From contig CANHYS010000004.1 in the NCBI GenBank assembly GCA_947464585.1, forward strand, positions 1 through 22,106: a stretch of DNA of 22,106 nucleotides, read 5' to 3'. The DNA is from Planctomycetaceae bacterium. Its GTDB lineage: Bacteria; Planctomycetota; Planctomycetia; Pirellulales; UBA1268. The translations under genes were made by a program, and so were the position numbers. Numbering within the stretch: position 1 is the first letter of the stretch; each line of letters begins with the position of its first letter. This document shows positions 7,287 to 15,102 of this stretch, one piece after another. Under the pieces are notes generated by a model. The model did not search any database. It saw only the letters and a list, made by a program, of their open reading frames with translations, and was not told where the DNA came from.

Positions 7287-8663
7287 ATGTTGCACAGACC
7301 GACGCTTGTGACGATCGGCCATCTCCTGACGGCCGTCATGCTCTGCGTGATACTCTCCGCTGCGTCGGCCGCCGCGCCGCCCAACGTGCTGATCATCTTC
7401 GCCGATGACCTCGGCTGGGGCGATCTCGGCTGCCACGGCCATCCCGATCACAAGACCCCGCACATCGATCGGCTGGCCGCCGACGGGATTGATCTCCGGC
7501 AGTTCTCAGTGGCGGGGCCGATCTGTTCGCCCAGCCGAGCCGGCCTGTTGACGGGCCGTTTTCCGATGCGGTTCCGGATCATGATGCCCTTCGAGATGGC
7601 TCGAAATATCGCGATCGACCAGCCCGACTGGCTCGATCCAAGCGGCCTGACGCTCCCGGGACTGCTCCGAGATCATGGCTACCACACCGCCATATTCGGC
7701 AAGTGGCATCTGGTCGAGGAGCGGGCGAAGGTGATGGCCGATGCCCCCAAGCCCTCGGCCTATGGCTTCACCGACTGGGGACTCATGCGCGGGCCGTGGG
7801 ACTCGGCGTTCGAGCCACGCGGTTCGTTCGACGCCGCCGTAGCCTACCTGCGGCAGCCGCCGCAGCAGCCGTTTCTGCTCGTGGTCACGCCCCACGAGCC
7901 CCACGTCCCCTACATCGCCTCCCAGGAGGCCTACAAGGCCAATCAGCACGTCGATGAACGCGCGCGGAAGTACGCCGCCAGCGTCACCGATCTCGACCGC
8001 GGCGTCGGCCGGCTCCTCGACACGCTCCGCGATCAAGGCCTCGACGACAACACGCTCGTGATCTTTTCCAGCGACAATGGGCCTGCGGCCCGCTATGAGC
8101 AACGCGACGCAGCCCACGGGCAGTATTTCAACGCCGGCTCCGCGGGCAACCTCCGCGGACACAAGGGCGAGGTCTACGAGGGGGGCGTGCGGACGCCGTT
8201 CATCGCCCGCTGGCCGGGCCGCATTTCGCCGCGAACGATCGACGCCGCAAGCGTCGTGAATGCCGTCGACCTGCTGCCGACGATCGCCGCTGCCGCCGAA
8301 GTGGCATTGCCGCCGGTCTGGCCCGGGGATGGCGAAAACAGGCTCGCCGTGCTCGAGGGTCGGCCAGCGCCGCGACTCAAGCCGCTGTTCTGGCGGACGG
8401 CCCGCCAGGAGGCGGTGCGAGACGGCGACTGGAAACTCGTCGCCAGCATCGACGGGAAGTCGGTCGAACTCTTCAACCTCGCGGCCGATCCAAGCGAGAC
8501 GACCGACGTGGCTGCCAGCAATCCCGGCGAGGCTCTGCGACTGGGCAGCCTGCTGCGTGACTGGCGGGCCGGGCTGCCCGCCAACACCGACCCCGCCTGC
8601 TGCTCGGCGGGACGCACCGCTTCGTCGCCCACCGGCCGGCGGACTCAACCGACACCGCCATAG
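7287..8663 (+). CDS. Secreted sulfatase (arylsulfatase A-like)
   Basis: This is a 458-residue sulfatase with signal peptide (LLTAVMLCVILSAASAAA). The metal-binding block is NVLIIFADDLGWGDLG. The formylglycine signature CSPSR has its cysteine at residue 80 and continues AGLLTGRFP. FGKWHLV, the TPHEPH block and FSSDNGPA complete the active site. It lacks the C-terminal extension of the sulfatase at 2388-4214. ATG 7287 is preceded by GAGGAG about 11 bases upstream. The last 20 residues (ACCSAGRTASSPTGRRTQP) look low-complexity and may reflect a frameshifted or drifting tail. A degenerate nucleotidyltransferase follows immediately. The substrate is unknown; a sulfated polysaccharide is the usual expectation in planctomycetes. 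Confidence 0.93.
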   Translation: MLHRPTLVTIGHLLTAVMLCVILSAASAAAPPNVLIIFADDLGWGDLGCHGHPDHKTPHIDRLAADGIDLRQFSVAGPICSPSRAGLLTGRFPMRFRIMMPFEMARNIAIDQPDWLDPSGLTLPGLLRDHGYHTAIFGKWHLVEERAKVMADAPKPSAYGFTDWGLMRGPWDSAFEPRGSFDAAVAYLRQPPQQPFLLVVTPHEPHVPYIASQEAYKANQHVDERARKYAASVTDLDRGVGRLLDTLRDQGLDDNTLVIFSSDNGPAARYEQRDAAHGQYFNAGSAGNLRGHKGEVYEGGVRTPFIARWPGRISPRTIDAASVVNAVDLLPTIAAAAEVALPPVWPGDGENRLAVLEGRPAPRLKPLFWRTARQEAVRDGDWKLVASIDGKSVELFNLAADPSETTDVAASNPGEALRLGSLLRDWRAGLPANTDPACCSAGRTASSPTGRRTQPTPP

Positions 8664-8678
8664 AATTATGGTGACTGC

Positions 8679-8695
8679 AGCCCGTTAACCGGGCT
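8679..8695. terminator. Small hairpin after the sulfatase gene
   Basis: AGCCCG (8679-8684) pairs with CGGGCT (8690-8695) around a 5-base loop, 15 bases after the sulfatase stop. No T run follows, so a terminator role is only suggested by position. Confidence 0.3.
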
Positions 8696-8727
8696 ACCGT
8701 TGCGTGCCGTGTCTGCCGGAAATAATC

Positions 8728-8977
8728 ATGCGCTCCTCGATTCTCGAAGCCGCCCGCCGCGCTGATGAGTTCTTCATGGCCATCTCTCCGATCCATGAGA
8801 CGATGCGGCGATTGACGCACCCGCGCAACGAGATGCAGATCCCCTTCGCCGGGGCCATGGCCGCCAATGCCCACGGCCACAGACGAACGACCGCCGACAT
8901 CGACATCCTCATTCGCCGTGAAGACCTGCAGCGGCTCAAACAGCGGCATTCCTTATGTGTCGCTCAATGCGCTCCTG
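8728..8977 (+). pseudogene. Decayed nucleotidyltransferase (AbiEii/MNT-like), internal deletion and frameshift
   Basis: From ATG 8728 the frame encodes an N-terminus ending in GAMAANAHGHRRTTADIDIL and IRREDLQRLKQR. This matches the pattern of planctomycete nucleotidyltransferase-fold proteins, whose GAMAANAHGHxRTTxDxD segment carries the metal-binding aspartates. Two residues expected between PFA and GAM (PFAIAGAM) appear to be missing. Right after LKQR, at about 8942, the neighbouring frame encodes SGIPYVSLNALL, which resembles a segment normally much further along in the same family. The simplest reading is an out-of-frame internal deletion. The reading frame through 8704-9594 is then just antisense to the next gene. 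Intact relatives are toxin-like nucleotidyltransferases or of unknown role. Confidence 0.6.
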
Positions 8978-9048
8978 GGGTGCCGGGCGGGGAGATTCCT
9001 GGCACCGGGCACTTCGAGCGACGCGTGGGCGTTGGTCGGGCCGTCGCT

Positions 9049-10848
9049 TTAGCGGACACCAGGAAGCGTTTCCCTGACAAGCTCGACGGTACGAGTTTGA
9101 TCGATTTTTCGGTCGACGAGTTCGAGCCGGACCTTCGTGCCAGGCTGGCCTCGGATCATGTCGACATATCTCCGGAGAGCCACGCCATCCATCTCCGAGC
9201 CGTCGATGGTGCGGACGTCGATTCGGCTCTGGAGCATGGCACGCCATCCCTCGAAATTCACACCGTCCATCTCCGAGCCGTCGATCGTGCGGATGACGAG
9301 TCCGGGGACCAGTCCTGCACGCGCGGCCGGCGTATCGGGAAGCACGTCCGAAATCACGACCTTTTGGTCCTCGGTTCTCAGGAGCATCCCGACGCCAGCA
9401 AACGAACCCGGAGCCGGGCAGTCATCGACCGGTGGGGTGACGTGAGCCGTCTGCTTCCGTTTCGCCTTCGGCTTCGGCCCCAGTTCCTTGTCGACAAGCG
9501 CAGCGTGTTCCCGCGCGATCGCGTCGCTTCCCGGCTCGTCGATCACGTTGAAATACTCGGCTGGATCACGCTCGTGGTCATAGAGCTCACGTGAGCCGTC
9601 GGTCCGTTCGGTGTAGCGATAGCGAGCCGTGCGGATGGTGCGGCCGTTGCCCCACTGGCAGCATCCGCCCGCTTTGCCCTTGGCCTGCGGATCCTTGACG
9701 AGCGGCAGAAAGCTCCTGCCCGCGAGGCCATCGGCCGCGGGCAGCCCGGCGATGTCGCAGAAGGTCGGAAACAGGTCGAGCAGTTCGACGATGCCATCGG
9801 CTGTCGCGGCTTGCGGCCCGCCTGGAAACCGCACGATCAGCGGCACCCGCATCACCTGCTCGTCGATGCTGTGCTTGCACCACTGGCCGCGCCAGCCGAG
9901 GTGGTAGCCGTGGTCGGACGTGAAAACGATCACCGTGTTGTCGAGCAGGCCGCGGCGCTTCAGGTCGTCAAGCAGGCGGCCGACCTGTTCGTCAAGCATG
10001 GTCACCGCGGCGTAGTAGGCCCGGATGCCTTCGCGCTGGTGGGCTTCGCTGATCTCCATGCCTGGCTCGTCCCGCAGCGACCCCGGCGGCAAGGGCGAGG
10101 CGTCGGCTGGCGTGGGCTCGACCACGAATGTCGCCGGATCATGTGCATCGAAACAGGCTTTGGTCGTGTCCCAAGGCACGTGCGGTGTGTGGAAGCCGAC
10201 GGCCGCGAAGAACGGCTTGCTGGCATCCCGCTCCCGCTCCAGAAACTCGATCGCACGGTCTGTCCGCGCATGGTCGAGCAGCGCCTCTGCCGTGGCCGCC
10301 ACACCGATGAAGGAGAGCTTCTGCCGTTTCAGCCCCAGATCCTCGTGCCACTGCGTGTGCGGCCCCAGCGGCACGGCGGGCTTCACGGTGGCGACGCGGA
10401 TGTCCCATGCCGCGGGGTCCACATACTCCTCCGTGTGGTCGATCTTGCCGACCGAAAACGTCTGGTAGCCGTGCTGGCGGAACCAGCGGCCGAGCGTCAT
10501 CGTGTCGGGATGTTTGCGGAAGTAGTCGGGCGGGACCCGTCGGCCGAGCATGAATGACGTGCGGCTGGGAGTGCAGACGGCCCCTTGGCAGTAGGCATGC
10601 GAGAACACCACACCCTCCGCAGCGAGCCGATCGAGGTTGGGCGTGATCGCGGCCTTGTCGCCGTAGCAGCCCAGCCGCGTGGCGAGGTCGTCGGCTACCA
10701 GAAACAGGATGTTGGGCCGCGCGACAGGAGGCTTTTTCTCAGCGGACAAAAGGGGCGACGGCAGCATGGCACCACAGGCGATCACCAGCCCGCACAGGAT
10801 CCGCGCCACGAACGACGCATTCGAAAAGAGCTGTCTCATGATTTGCAT
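9049..10848 (-). CDS. Secreted sulfatase (iduronate-2-sulfatase-like) fused to a C-terminal PDZ-like domain
   Basis: The 599-residue product starts at ATG 10848 (a second ATG is at 10839) with a signal peptide (ILCGLVIACGAMLPSPLLSA). The sulfatase part has NILFLVADDLATRLGCYG, the signature CTPSR with the modifiable cysteine at residue 92, VGKIDH, GFHTPHVPW and the FTSDHGYHLGWRGQWCKHS block typical of the iduronate-2-sulfatase/choline-sulfatase branch. After about residue 480 comes a PDZ-like domain with GVGMLLRTEDQKVVISDVLP, then DTPAARAGLVPGLVIRTIDG and a closing TKVRLELVD strand. PDZ domains bind peptide C-termini or tether proteases, and a fusion to a sulfatase is uncommon. Within it a 26-residue unit containing RTIDGSEMDGV is duplicated. 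It is the last gene of a three-gene operon, 47 bp after the DUF1592-type gene. Confidence 0.9.
   Translation of the reverse strand: MQIMRQLFSNASFVARILCGLVIACGAMLPSPLLSAEKKPPVARPNILFLVADDLATRLGCYGDKAAITPNLDRLAAEGVVFSHAYCQGAVCTPSRTSFMLGRRVPPDYFRKHPDTMTLGRWFRQHGYQTFSVGKIDHTEEYVDPAAWDIRVATVKPAVPLGPHTQWHEDLGLKRQKLSFIGVAATAEALLDHARTDRAIEFLERERDASKPFFAAVGFHTPHVPWDTTKACFDAHDPATFVVEPTPADASPLPPGSLRDEPGMEISEAHQREGIRAYYAAVTMLDEQVGRLLDDLKRRGLLDNTVIVFTSDHGYHLGWRGQWCKHSIDEQVMRVPLIVRFPGGPQAATADGIVELLDLFPTFCDIAGLPAADGLAGRSFLPLVKDPQAKGKAGGCCQWGNGRTIRTARYRYTERTDGSRELYDHERDPAEYFNVIDEPGSDAIAREHAALVDKELGPKPKAKRKQTAHVTPPVDDCPAPGSFAGVGMLLRTEDQKVVISDVLPDTPAARAGLVPGLVIRTIDGSEMDGVNFEGWRAMLQSRIDVRTIDGSEMDGVALRRYVDMIRGQPGTKVRLELVDRKIDQTRTVELVRETLPGVR
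9188..9293. repeat. 28-bp direct repeat inside the PDZ region (78-bp period)
   Basis: Bases 9188-9215 and 9266-9293 match at 27 of 28 positions (core TCCATCTCCGAGCCGTCGAT). The 78-bp period is a multiple of three, so the frame is kept and the protein gains a second RTIDGSEMDGV. This looks like a recent in-frame partial duplication. Confidence 0.85.
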
Positions 10849-10895
10849 GGTGTTTTCTCTCGCTATTCCTTGCATGTGCACGAGGCCGCAGAAAT

Positions 10896-13574
10896 TCAAC
10901 GTTCCAGAAACAGTCGGCTCGCCGCGAAGGCGTGGATCAACGACCGGATGCCGTATTCCGAGCCGGCCGTCGCGGCGACGATCTCGTCGATCGTCTCCCG
11001 GTCTGCATAGGAGATGTCGGCTCCGGTAGCGTAGCGGGCGAGATGCCCCACGAACGCCTTGGCAAGGCCCTTCGGATGCACGGCGAGCAGCTCCGTGAAG
11101 TCGTCGATGCCCGTAAACGCTTTGCCGTTTGGCAGCGAGCCCGAGGCATCGACCGCGGGACCCAGTTGGTAGCTCGCCCAGAGGAGTTCCTGGGCGGCGG
11201 CGGGCGCGGGGTCGCCCTTTCCGGCCACACGATAGCGGTCGCGAAAACTGCCGATCGGATCGAAGCATTCGAGAGCGAATCCGGGCGGATCGATCTTCGC
11301 ATGACAGGCGGCGCAGCTGGAGTCGCTGCGGTGGAGCTTCAACTGCTCGCGGACGGTTGTCGCGCCGCGGGTATCGGGATCGATGGCCGAGATGCCCGGC
11401 GGCGGCGGAGGCGGAGGCCGATTGAAGAGCCGATCCATCACCCAGACACCGCGCTTGACCGGAGAGGTCGTCGTGCCATTGGCCGTGAGCTTGAGGATCG
11501 AGGCTTGCGTGAGCAGTCCGCCCCGGTGGCTGCCGGCAGGCAGCGCGACCCGGCGGATCTCGACGCCGTCCACACCAGGGACGCCATAGTGCTCGGCCAG
11601 CCGCTGTGAAAGCATTGCGAAGTCGGACCGCACGAGCGTCCGTACCGGCAAGTCCTTTTCGATGAGTTCGCGGACGAAGGCCCGCGTCTCCGCGAGCATC
11701 GCGTCGCCGAGCAGCGCCGAGTATTCGGGATAGAGCTTCCGGTCGGGACTCGTCTCATCGAAGCGGTCGAGTTCGAGCCACTGGTCGCAGAAATCCTCGA
11801 TGAACCGTTCTCCCTTCGGATCGGCGAGCATCCGATCGATCTGGGTGTGGAGCACTTTTTCGTCGCGGAGCGTGCCGTCGCGGGCAGCCTTGAGCAGCGT
11901 CTCGTCCGGCGGACCGTTCCAGAGCCACGCCGCCAGCCGCGACGCGAGTGCCACCGGCCCGAGCCGGCCGCCGGGCTCGGTGCCCTCCGGAAAAAACAAC
12001 ACCTCCGGACTCGTGAGCACGGCCACGTAGGCCCGCCGCATCGCGTCTTCAAAGCAGTCGCCGTCGTCGATTCGTGCCTGCACGAGTGCCACGTAGGGTT
12101 CAATCTCGGACGGCTCCACCTCGCGGCGGAAGGCCCGCGGCAGGAACGCCGCAAGCAGCCGCGTGGCATCTTCGGCCGGCTGGCTCGTCTGCACCGTCTC
12201 CAGCGGTGGCTTCCGCTCCGCCCGCGGAATGTCGAGGTATTCGCTCGGCAGGTAGCCCGGCGTACCGTGGATCGGGGCCCGCGCGGGCGGCATCGCTTTG
12301 TCGCCACTTCGCGGCGCCGCGATCGGCAGGTCGGCGAAGAGACGCCGGTGGCTCTCCGGTGGCCACGATGGATTGAGCGGCCCCTCTACCTCGAACCAGT
12401 CGACGGCCACACCAGGGCCGACGTGCTTGGCCGTCCGGCCGCCGATCTGCCGCACGCTGAGGCCTCGCCAGGGAATCGAAACCGGATCGAAGACGACCGA
12501 CTCGTGGGCGTCGAGCCACGTCACGATCTCGTGCGTGCGGGGCACAAGTGACGGCGCGGTGAACGTGGCGAGCAGCCGACCGCCCTCCTGCTGCCTGCCC
12601 TCCTCATGGGCCCGCAGCACCGCGGCCTGCGACGCCGCGATCGGGGCAATCGTTCCTTGATTCCACTGGAAACCCCAGATTGAAAGCCGCAGGCGATAAT
12701 GTCCCTGGTAGATCGGCGCGACGTTGAGGGCCGCCTCATAGCCGGCGCCGTTGGGCACGAGCAGGCCAACCGCGCTTTCGCTCGCGGCGATCTTCTGCTC
12801 CTCCATGAGCTTCTTGCGGTCCTCGAGATCGTCATTGGCGTTCGGGGCCGCGATGTACCGCTTCACATCGTCGAAGCCGCCGCGGAGCGGCAGCGCCGGA
12901 TCGGGCTTGCCACTTTTCAGCAGCACGAAATTACCGTTGTGCAGGTTCATGTCGAACTTGAACTGCCCAGCGGGATAGATCCGCCGCTTGAACGCTGGCG
13001 GTGGCGTGCTCCGGGTGGCGATCGCCGCTGTGAGTGCCCGCTCCGCGGCGTCGGCGTAGGCCGCCAGATGGACGGGTGAGAGGTCGAGGCCGTCGGCCAC
13101 CTTGTTGAATCCGGCCACCTCGCCGTCGGGCGGCAGGAGCGCCGCGATCTCCAGCCTGGGCAGGGCGAGCAGGTCCCGGAGCGTGTTTTCATATTCGCGC
13201 CGCGTGAGCCGCCGCAGGCGGGATCGTCCACGGGCCGCGATCCGCTTGCGATCGGCCGCGAGCAACTGCGTGTCGAGCCAATCGGTCACGGCCGCGACCT
13301 CCTGCCTACCCGGCCGCTCGATGTCGGCCGGCGGCATCTCGCCGGCGGCGATGCGGTCGTGGATCCGCACAAACGTTTTCAGGGTGGCGGCATCGGAGAA
13401 ATCGCGGGAAACTACGGCCAGATCAAGGCCTGCCTCGGGCGTTTTGCCGGAGTGGCATGCGTAGCAGTGCCGCTCGAAAAAGGTTTCGAGCACGGGCTCC
13501 GCGGCCGATGCCACAGCACCGGCAACGGTGGCAACCCACGCCCAGACGGCGATTCCAAACCGACGCCGCATCAT
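10896..13574 (-). CDS. Planctomycete cytochrome-like protein, DUF1587/DUF1592/DUF1588/DUF1585 architecture
   Basis: The 892-residue protein starts MMRRRFGIAVWAW with a signal peptide ending near ASAAE. Domains in order are an N-terminal planctomycete cytochrome C motif CYACH (C37, C40, H41); a DUF1587 block (LTRREYENTLRDLL); a beta-rich DUF1595-type middle; DUF1592 (FLPRAFRREVEPSEIEPYV to EFSALL-type helices); DUF1588 (GGLLTQASILKLTANGTTTS, VKRGVWVMDRLF, a run of seven prolines, then a second haem motif CAACH at C754/C757/H758 and DPPGFALECFDPIG); and DUF1585 at the C-terminus (FTELLAVH, AFVGHLARYATG). Such proteins are predicted to be secreted or periplasmic haem proteins of unknown function. 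The ATG overlaps the DUF1552 stop (ATGA), so translation is probably coupled. Confidence 0.92.
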   Translation of the reverse strand: MMRRRFGIAVWAWVATVAGAVASAAEPVLETFFERHCYACHSGKTPEAGLDLAVVSRDFSDAATLKTFVRIHDRIAAGEMPPADIERPGRQEVAAVTDWLDTQLLAADRKRIAARGRSRLRRLTRREYENTLRDLLALPRLEIAALLPPDGEVAGFNKVADGLDLSPVHLAAYADAAERALTAAIATRSTPPPAFKRRIYPAGQFKFDMNLHNGNFVLLKSGKPDPALPLRGGFDDVKRYIAAPNANDDLEDRKKLMEEQKIAASESAVGLLVPNGAGYEAALNVAPIYQGHYRLRLSIWGFQWNQGTIAPIAASQAAVLRAHEEGRQQEGGRLLATFTAPSLVPRTHEIVTWLDAHESVVFDPVSIPWRGLSVRQIGGRTAKHVGPGVAVDWFEVEGPLNPSWPPESHRRLFADLPIAAPRSGDKAMPPARAPIHGTPGYLPSEYLDIPRAERKPPLETVQTSQPAEDATRLLAAFLPRAFRREVEPSEIEPYVALVQARIDDGDCFEDAMRRAYVAVLTSPEVLFFPEGTEPGGRLGPVALASRLAAWLWNGPPDETLLKAARDGTLRDEKVLHTQIDRMLADPKGERFIEDFCDQWLELDRFDETSPDRKLYPEYSALLGDAMLAETRAFVRELIEKDLPVRTLVRSDFAMLSQRLAEHYGVPGVDGVEIRRVALPAGSHRGGLLTQASILKLTANGTTTSPVKRGVWVMDRLFNRPPPPPPPGISAIDPDTRGATTVREQLKLHRSDSSCAACHAKIDPPGFALECFDPIGSFRDRYRVAGKGDPAPAAAQELLWASYQLGPAVDASGSLPNGKAFTGIDDFTELLAVHPKGLAKAFVGHLARYATGADISYADRETIDEIVAATAGSEYGIRSLIHAFAASRLFLER

Positions 13575-14896
13575 GCGTCGAGCCCTCGAAGCGTGCCCGT
13601 GCTCGATGAGAACGCATCGGCATCGATACCGAGCTTCTGGAGCATCGTGACGAAGAGATTCGCCAGGGGCTCGTTCCGCGACTCGTCGAAGGCCAGGTGG
13701 CCGGGATGCCGGTAGCCACCGCCGGCGAGGATGAGCGGCAGATTCACGTTGGAGTGGGAGTTGGCGTTGCCCAGGCAACTGCCGTAGAGCAGTTGCGTGC
13801 GGTCGAGGAGCGAACCGCCCGCTTCGGCCGACTTTTCAAAGGCGTCGATCAGGCCACCGAAGGCCAGCATCTGCGCCTCCTCGATCTTCTTCAGTTCCGC
13901 AATCTTTTCCGGCTCGTTGCCATGGTGCGTGAGGCCGTGGGTCTCGTTCTTCACGCCCGGCACGGCGGGCACGACCGAGAAGGTGGCGATTGACAGCGTG
14001 GCCACCCGCGTCGAATCGGTCTCGAAGGCCAGCCGCACGAGGTCGAACATTAGCTTCGACTTCTCGATCACGCGATTGGCATCAGCGATATCCTTCGGCT
14101 CGGAATAACTCACGGTGGGCTTCGGCCGGCTCTCCCACGCAGCCGAACGGACGAGCCGCTGCTCGAGCTCCCGCACGCTCTGGAAATACTGGTCGAGCCG
14201 GCCGCGGTCCTCGGGACCGACCGCCCGTTCGAGCTTTCCGGCCTTGTCGAGCACGAGGTCGAGCACACTGCCGCCGGCCTTGATCCGCCGCAGCGTCGCC
14301 GCCTTCTCCTCAGGCGTGCCCGCCACGAAGAGGCTGCGGAAGAGCCGACTGGGGCTCGTCTCGGCAGGAATATCAACGCCAGCCCGCGACACAGCCAGCG
14401 TGTTCGAATAGTGGTGCCCCTGCTCCACGGAGAGTGCAAGGAAGGGGAAGCGGGTGTCGAGGCCGATCGACTCGGCGGCAACCTGATCGAGCGACATCCG
14501 GTTGCGGAAGCTCGGCTGGCCGGGATGCGGGGCACCTGTGAGGAAGCACTGCCCGGCATGGTGGTTGCCATCCACGTCGGGATGCGAGAGCCCTGAGAAG
14601 ACGGTAAACCTCCCCCGCTGGCCGGCGAGCAGGTCGAGGTAGGGGCTCGATGGGATGGCAGCCGTCGCGGCAGTAGCAGCCGGCTTGGCAGGAAAGAAAA
14701 ACTGCGGCATCATCCCGAGCGGCACATGGATGGCGAATAGCCGCTGAGGCGGCGTCGTGACCGCCGCGGCGAGGGCCCGTGCGCGGGCCGACAGTCGAAA
14801 GGCGGGCACCATGCCGTCGAGGAGCGGCAGCGCCACTGCGGCGCCGGCAGCCCGCAGGAGAGCGCGGCGGGGAATGGAAGCATGGGTGGGCGACAT
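13571..14896 (-). CDS. DUF1552 family secreted protein (Tat-like signal)
   Basis: The protein is 441 residues from ATG 14896, a start that puts the twin-arginine-like signal IPRRALLRAAGAAVALPLLD at residues 8-27. DUF1552 hallmarks visible are RLFAIHVPLGMMPQFFFP, FSGLSHPDVDGNHHAGQCFL, a long helical middle (LDLVLDKAGKLERA), the THGLTHHGN segment and LLYGSCLGNANSHSNVNLPL near the end. Function is unknown; the family is almost always encoded next to a DUF1592-type cytochrome-like protein, as here, and the two probably act together outside the cytoplasm. Its stop codon overlaps the next start in ATGA. It is the first gene of the operon and is divergent from the sensor kinase gene. Confidence 0.92.
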   Translation of the reverse strand: MSPTHASIPRRALLRAAGAAVALPLLDGMVPAFRLSARARALAAAVTTPPQRLFAIHVPLGMMPQFFFPAKPAATAATAAIPSSPYLDLLAGQRGRFTVFSGLSHPDVDGNHHAGQCFLTGAPHPGQPSFRNRMSLDQVAAESIGLDTRFPFLALSVEQGHHYSNTLAVSRAGVDIPAETSPSRLFRSLFVAGTPEEKAATLRRIKAGGSVLDLVLDKAGKLERAVGPEDRGRLDQYFQSVRELEQRLVRSAAWESRPKPTVSYSEPKDIADANRVIEKSKLMFDLVRLAFETDSTRVATLSIATFSVVPAVPGVKNETHGLTHHGNEPEKIAELKKIEEAQMLAFGGLIDAFEKSAEAGGSLLDRTQLLYGSCLGNANSHSNVNLPLILAGGGYRHPGHLAFDESRNEPLANLFVTMLQKLGIDADAFSSSTGTLRGLDA

Positions 14897-14926
14897 GGCT
14901 GCGTTGTGTCCGAGGATGCGTCGCGT

Positions 14927-14954
14927 TTTCAGAATGCTTTTTTCAGAATGCTTT
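14927..14954. repeat. Perfect 14-bp tandem repeat upstream of the DUF1552 operon
   Basis: TTTCAGAATGCTTT occurs twice back to back (14927-14940 and 14941-14954). It lies 31-58 bases before the DUF1552 start, on the side facing the two-component genes. Direct repeats of about 1.3 helical turns are typical of response-regulator dimers, so it is a candidate binding site. Confidence 0.6.
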
Positions 14955-15029
14955 ACGAAGCCGGTGTGGTCGTCGTCATGGTGAACGGCGTTTGTGTTCT
15001 CGACCGCGCCACTTAGACTCAACTTTGAA

Positions 15030-15076
15030 GTGTAGCGCGGGCCGTCCCCGGACGCGTGTCACAAAAATCGCTACAC
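15030..15076. promoter_or_regulatory. 8-bp inverted repeat before the sensor kinase gene
   Basis: GTGTAGCG (15030-15037) is exactly mirrored by CGCTACAC (15069-15076), enclosing a smaller CGTCC/GGACG hairpin. It ends 26 bases before the kinase start. It may be an operator or leader structure. Confidence 0.4.
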
Positions 15077-15102
15077 GACTCGGGGCACCGACGGGGTTGG
15101 GC

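Noticed and set aside
7506..8648. Long open frame (380 codons) on the minus strand opposite the second sulfatase
   Set aside because: It is a mirror of a clear sulfatase gene; antisense frames stay open easily in high-GC DNA, and the translation shows no domain or signal.
8600..8674. Possible frameshift in the tail of the second sulfatase (other frame reads GGTHRFVAHRPADSTD)
   Set aside because: Both tails are short and neither matches a conserved sulfatase segment I recognise, so a frameshift cannot be claimed.
8978..9594. Continuation of the nucleotidyltransferase frame to a 296-residue protein
   Set aside because: Beyond about 8946 the translation leaves the family pattern and from 9049 on is exactly antisense to the sulfatase C-terminus. 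The extension is fortuitous.
9811..10557. 248-codon + strand frame opposite the PDZ-sulfatase
   Set aside because: Antisense to a gene with intact catalytic motifs; no start signal and no similarity to known folds.
11394..11424. Run of seven proline codons as a repeat or frameshift site
   Set aside because: A Pro run at this place is ordinary for DUF1588 proteins, and the frame continues cleanly.
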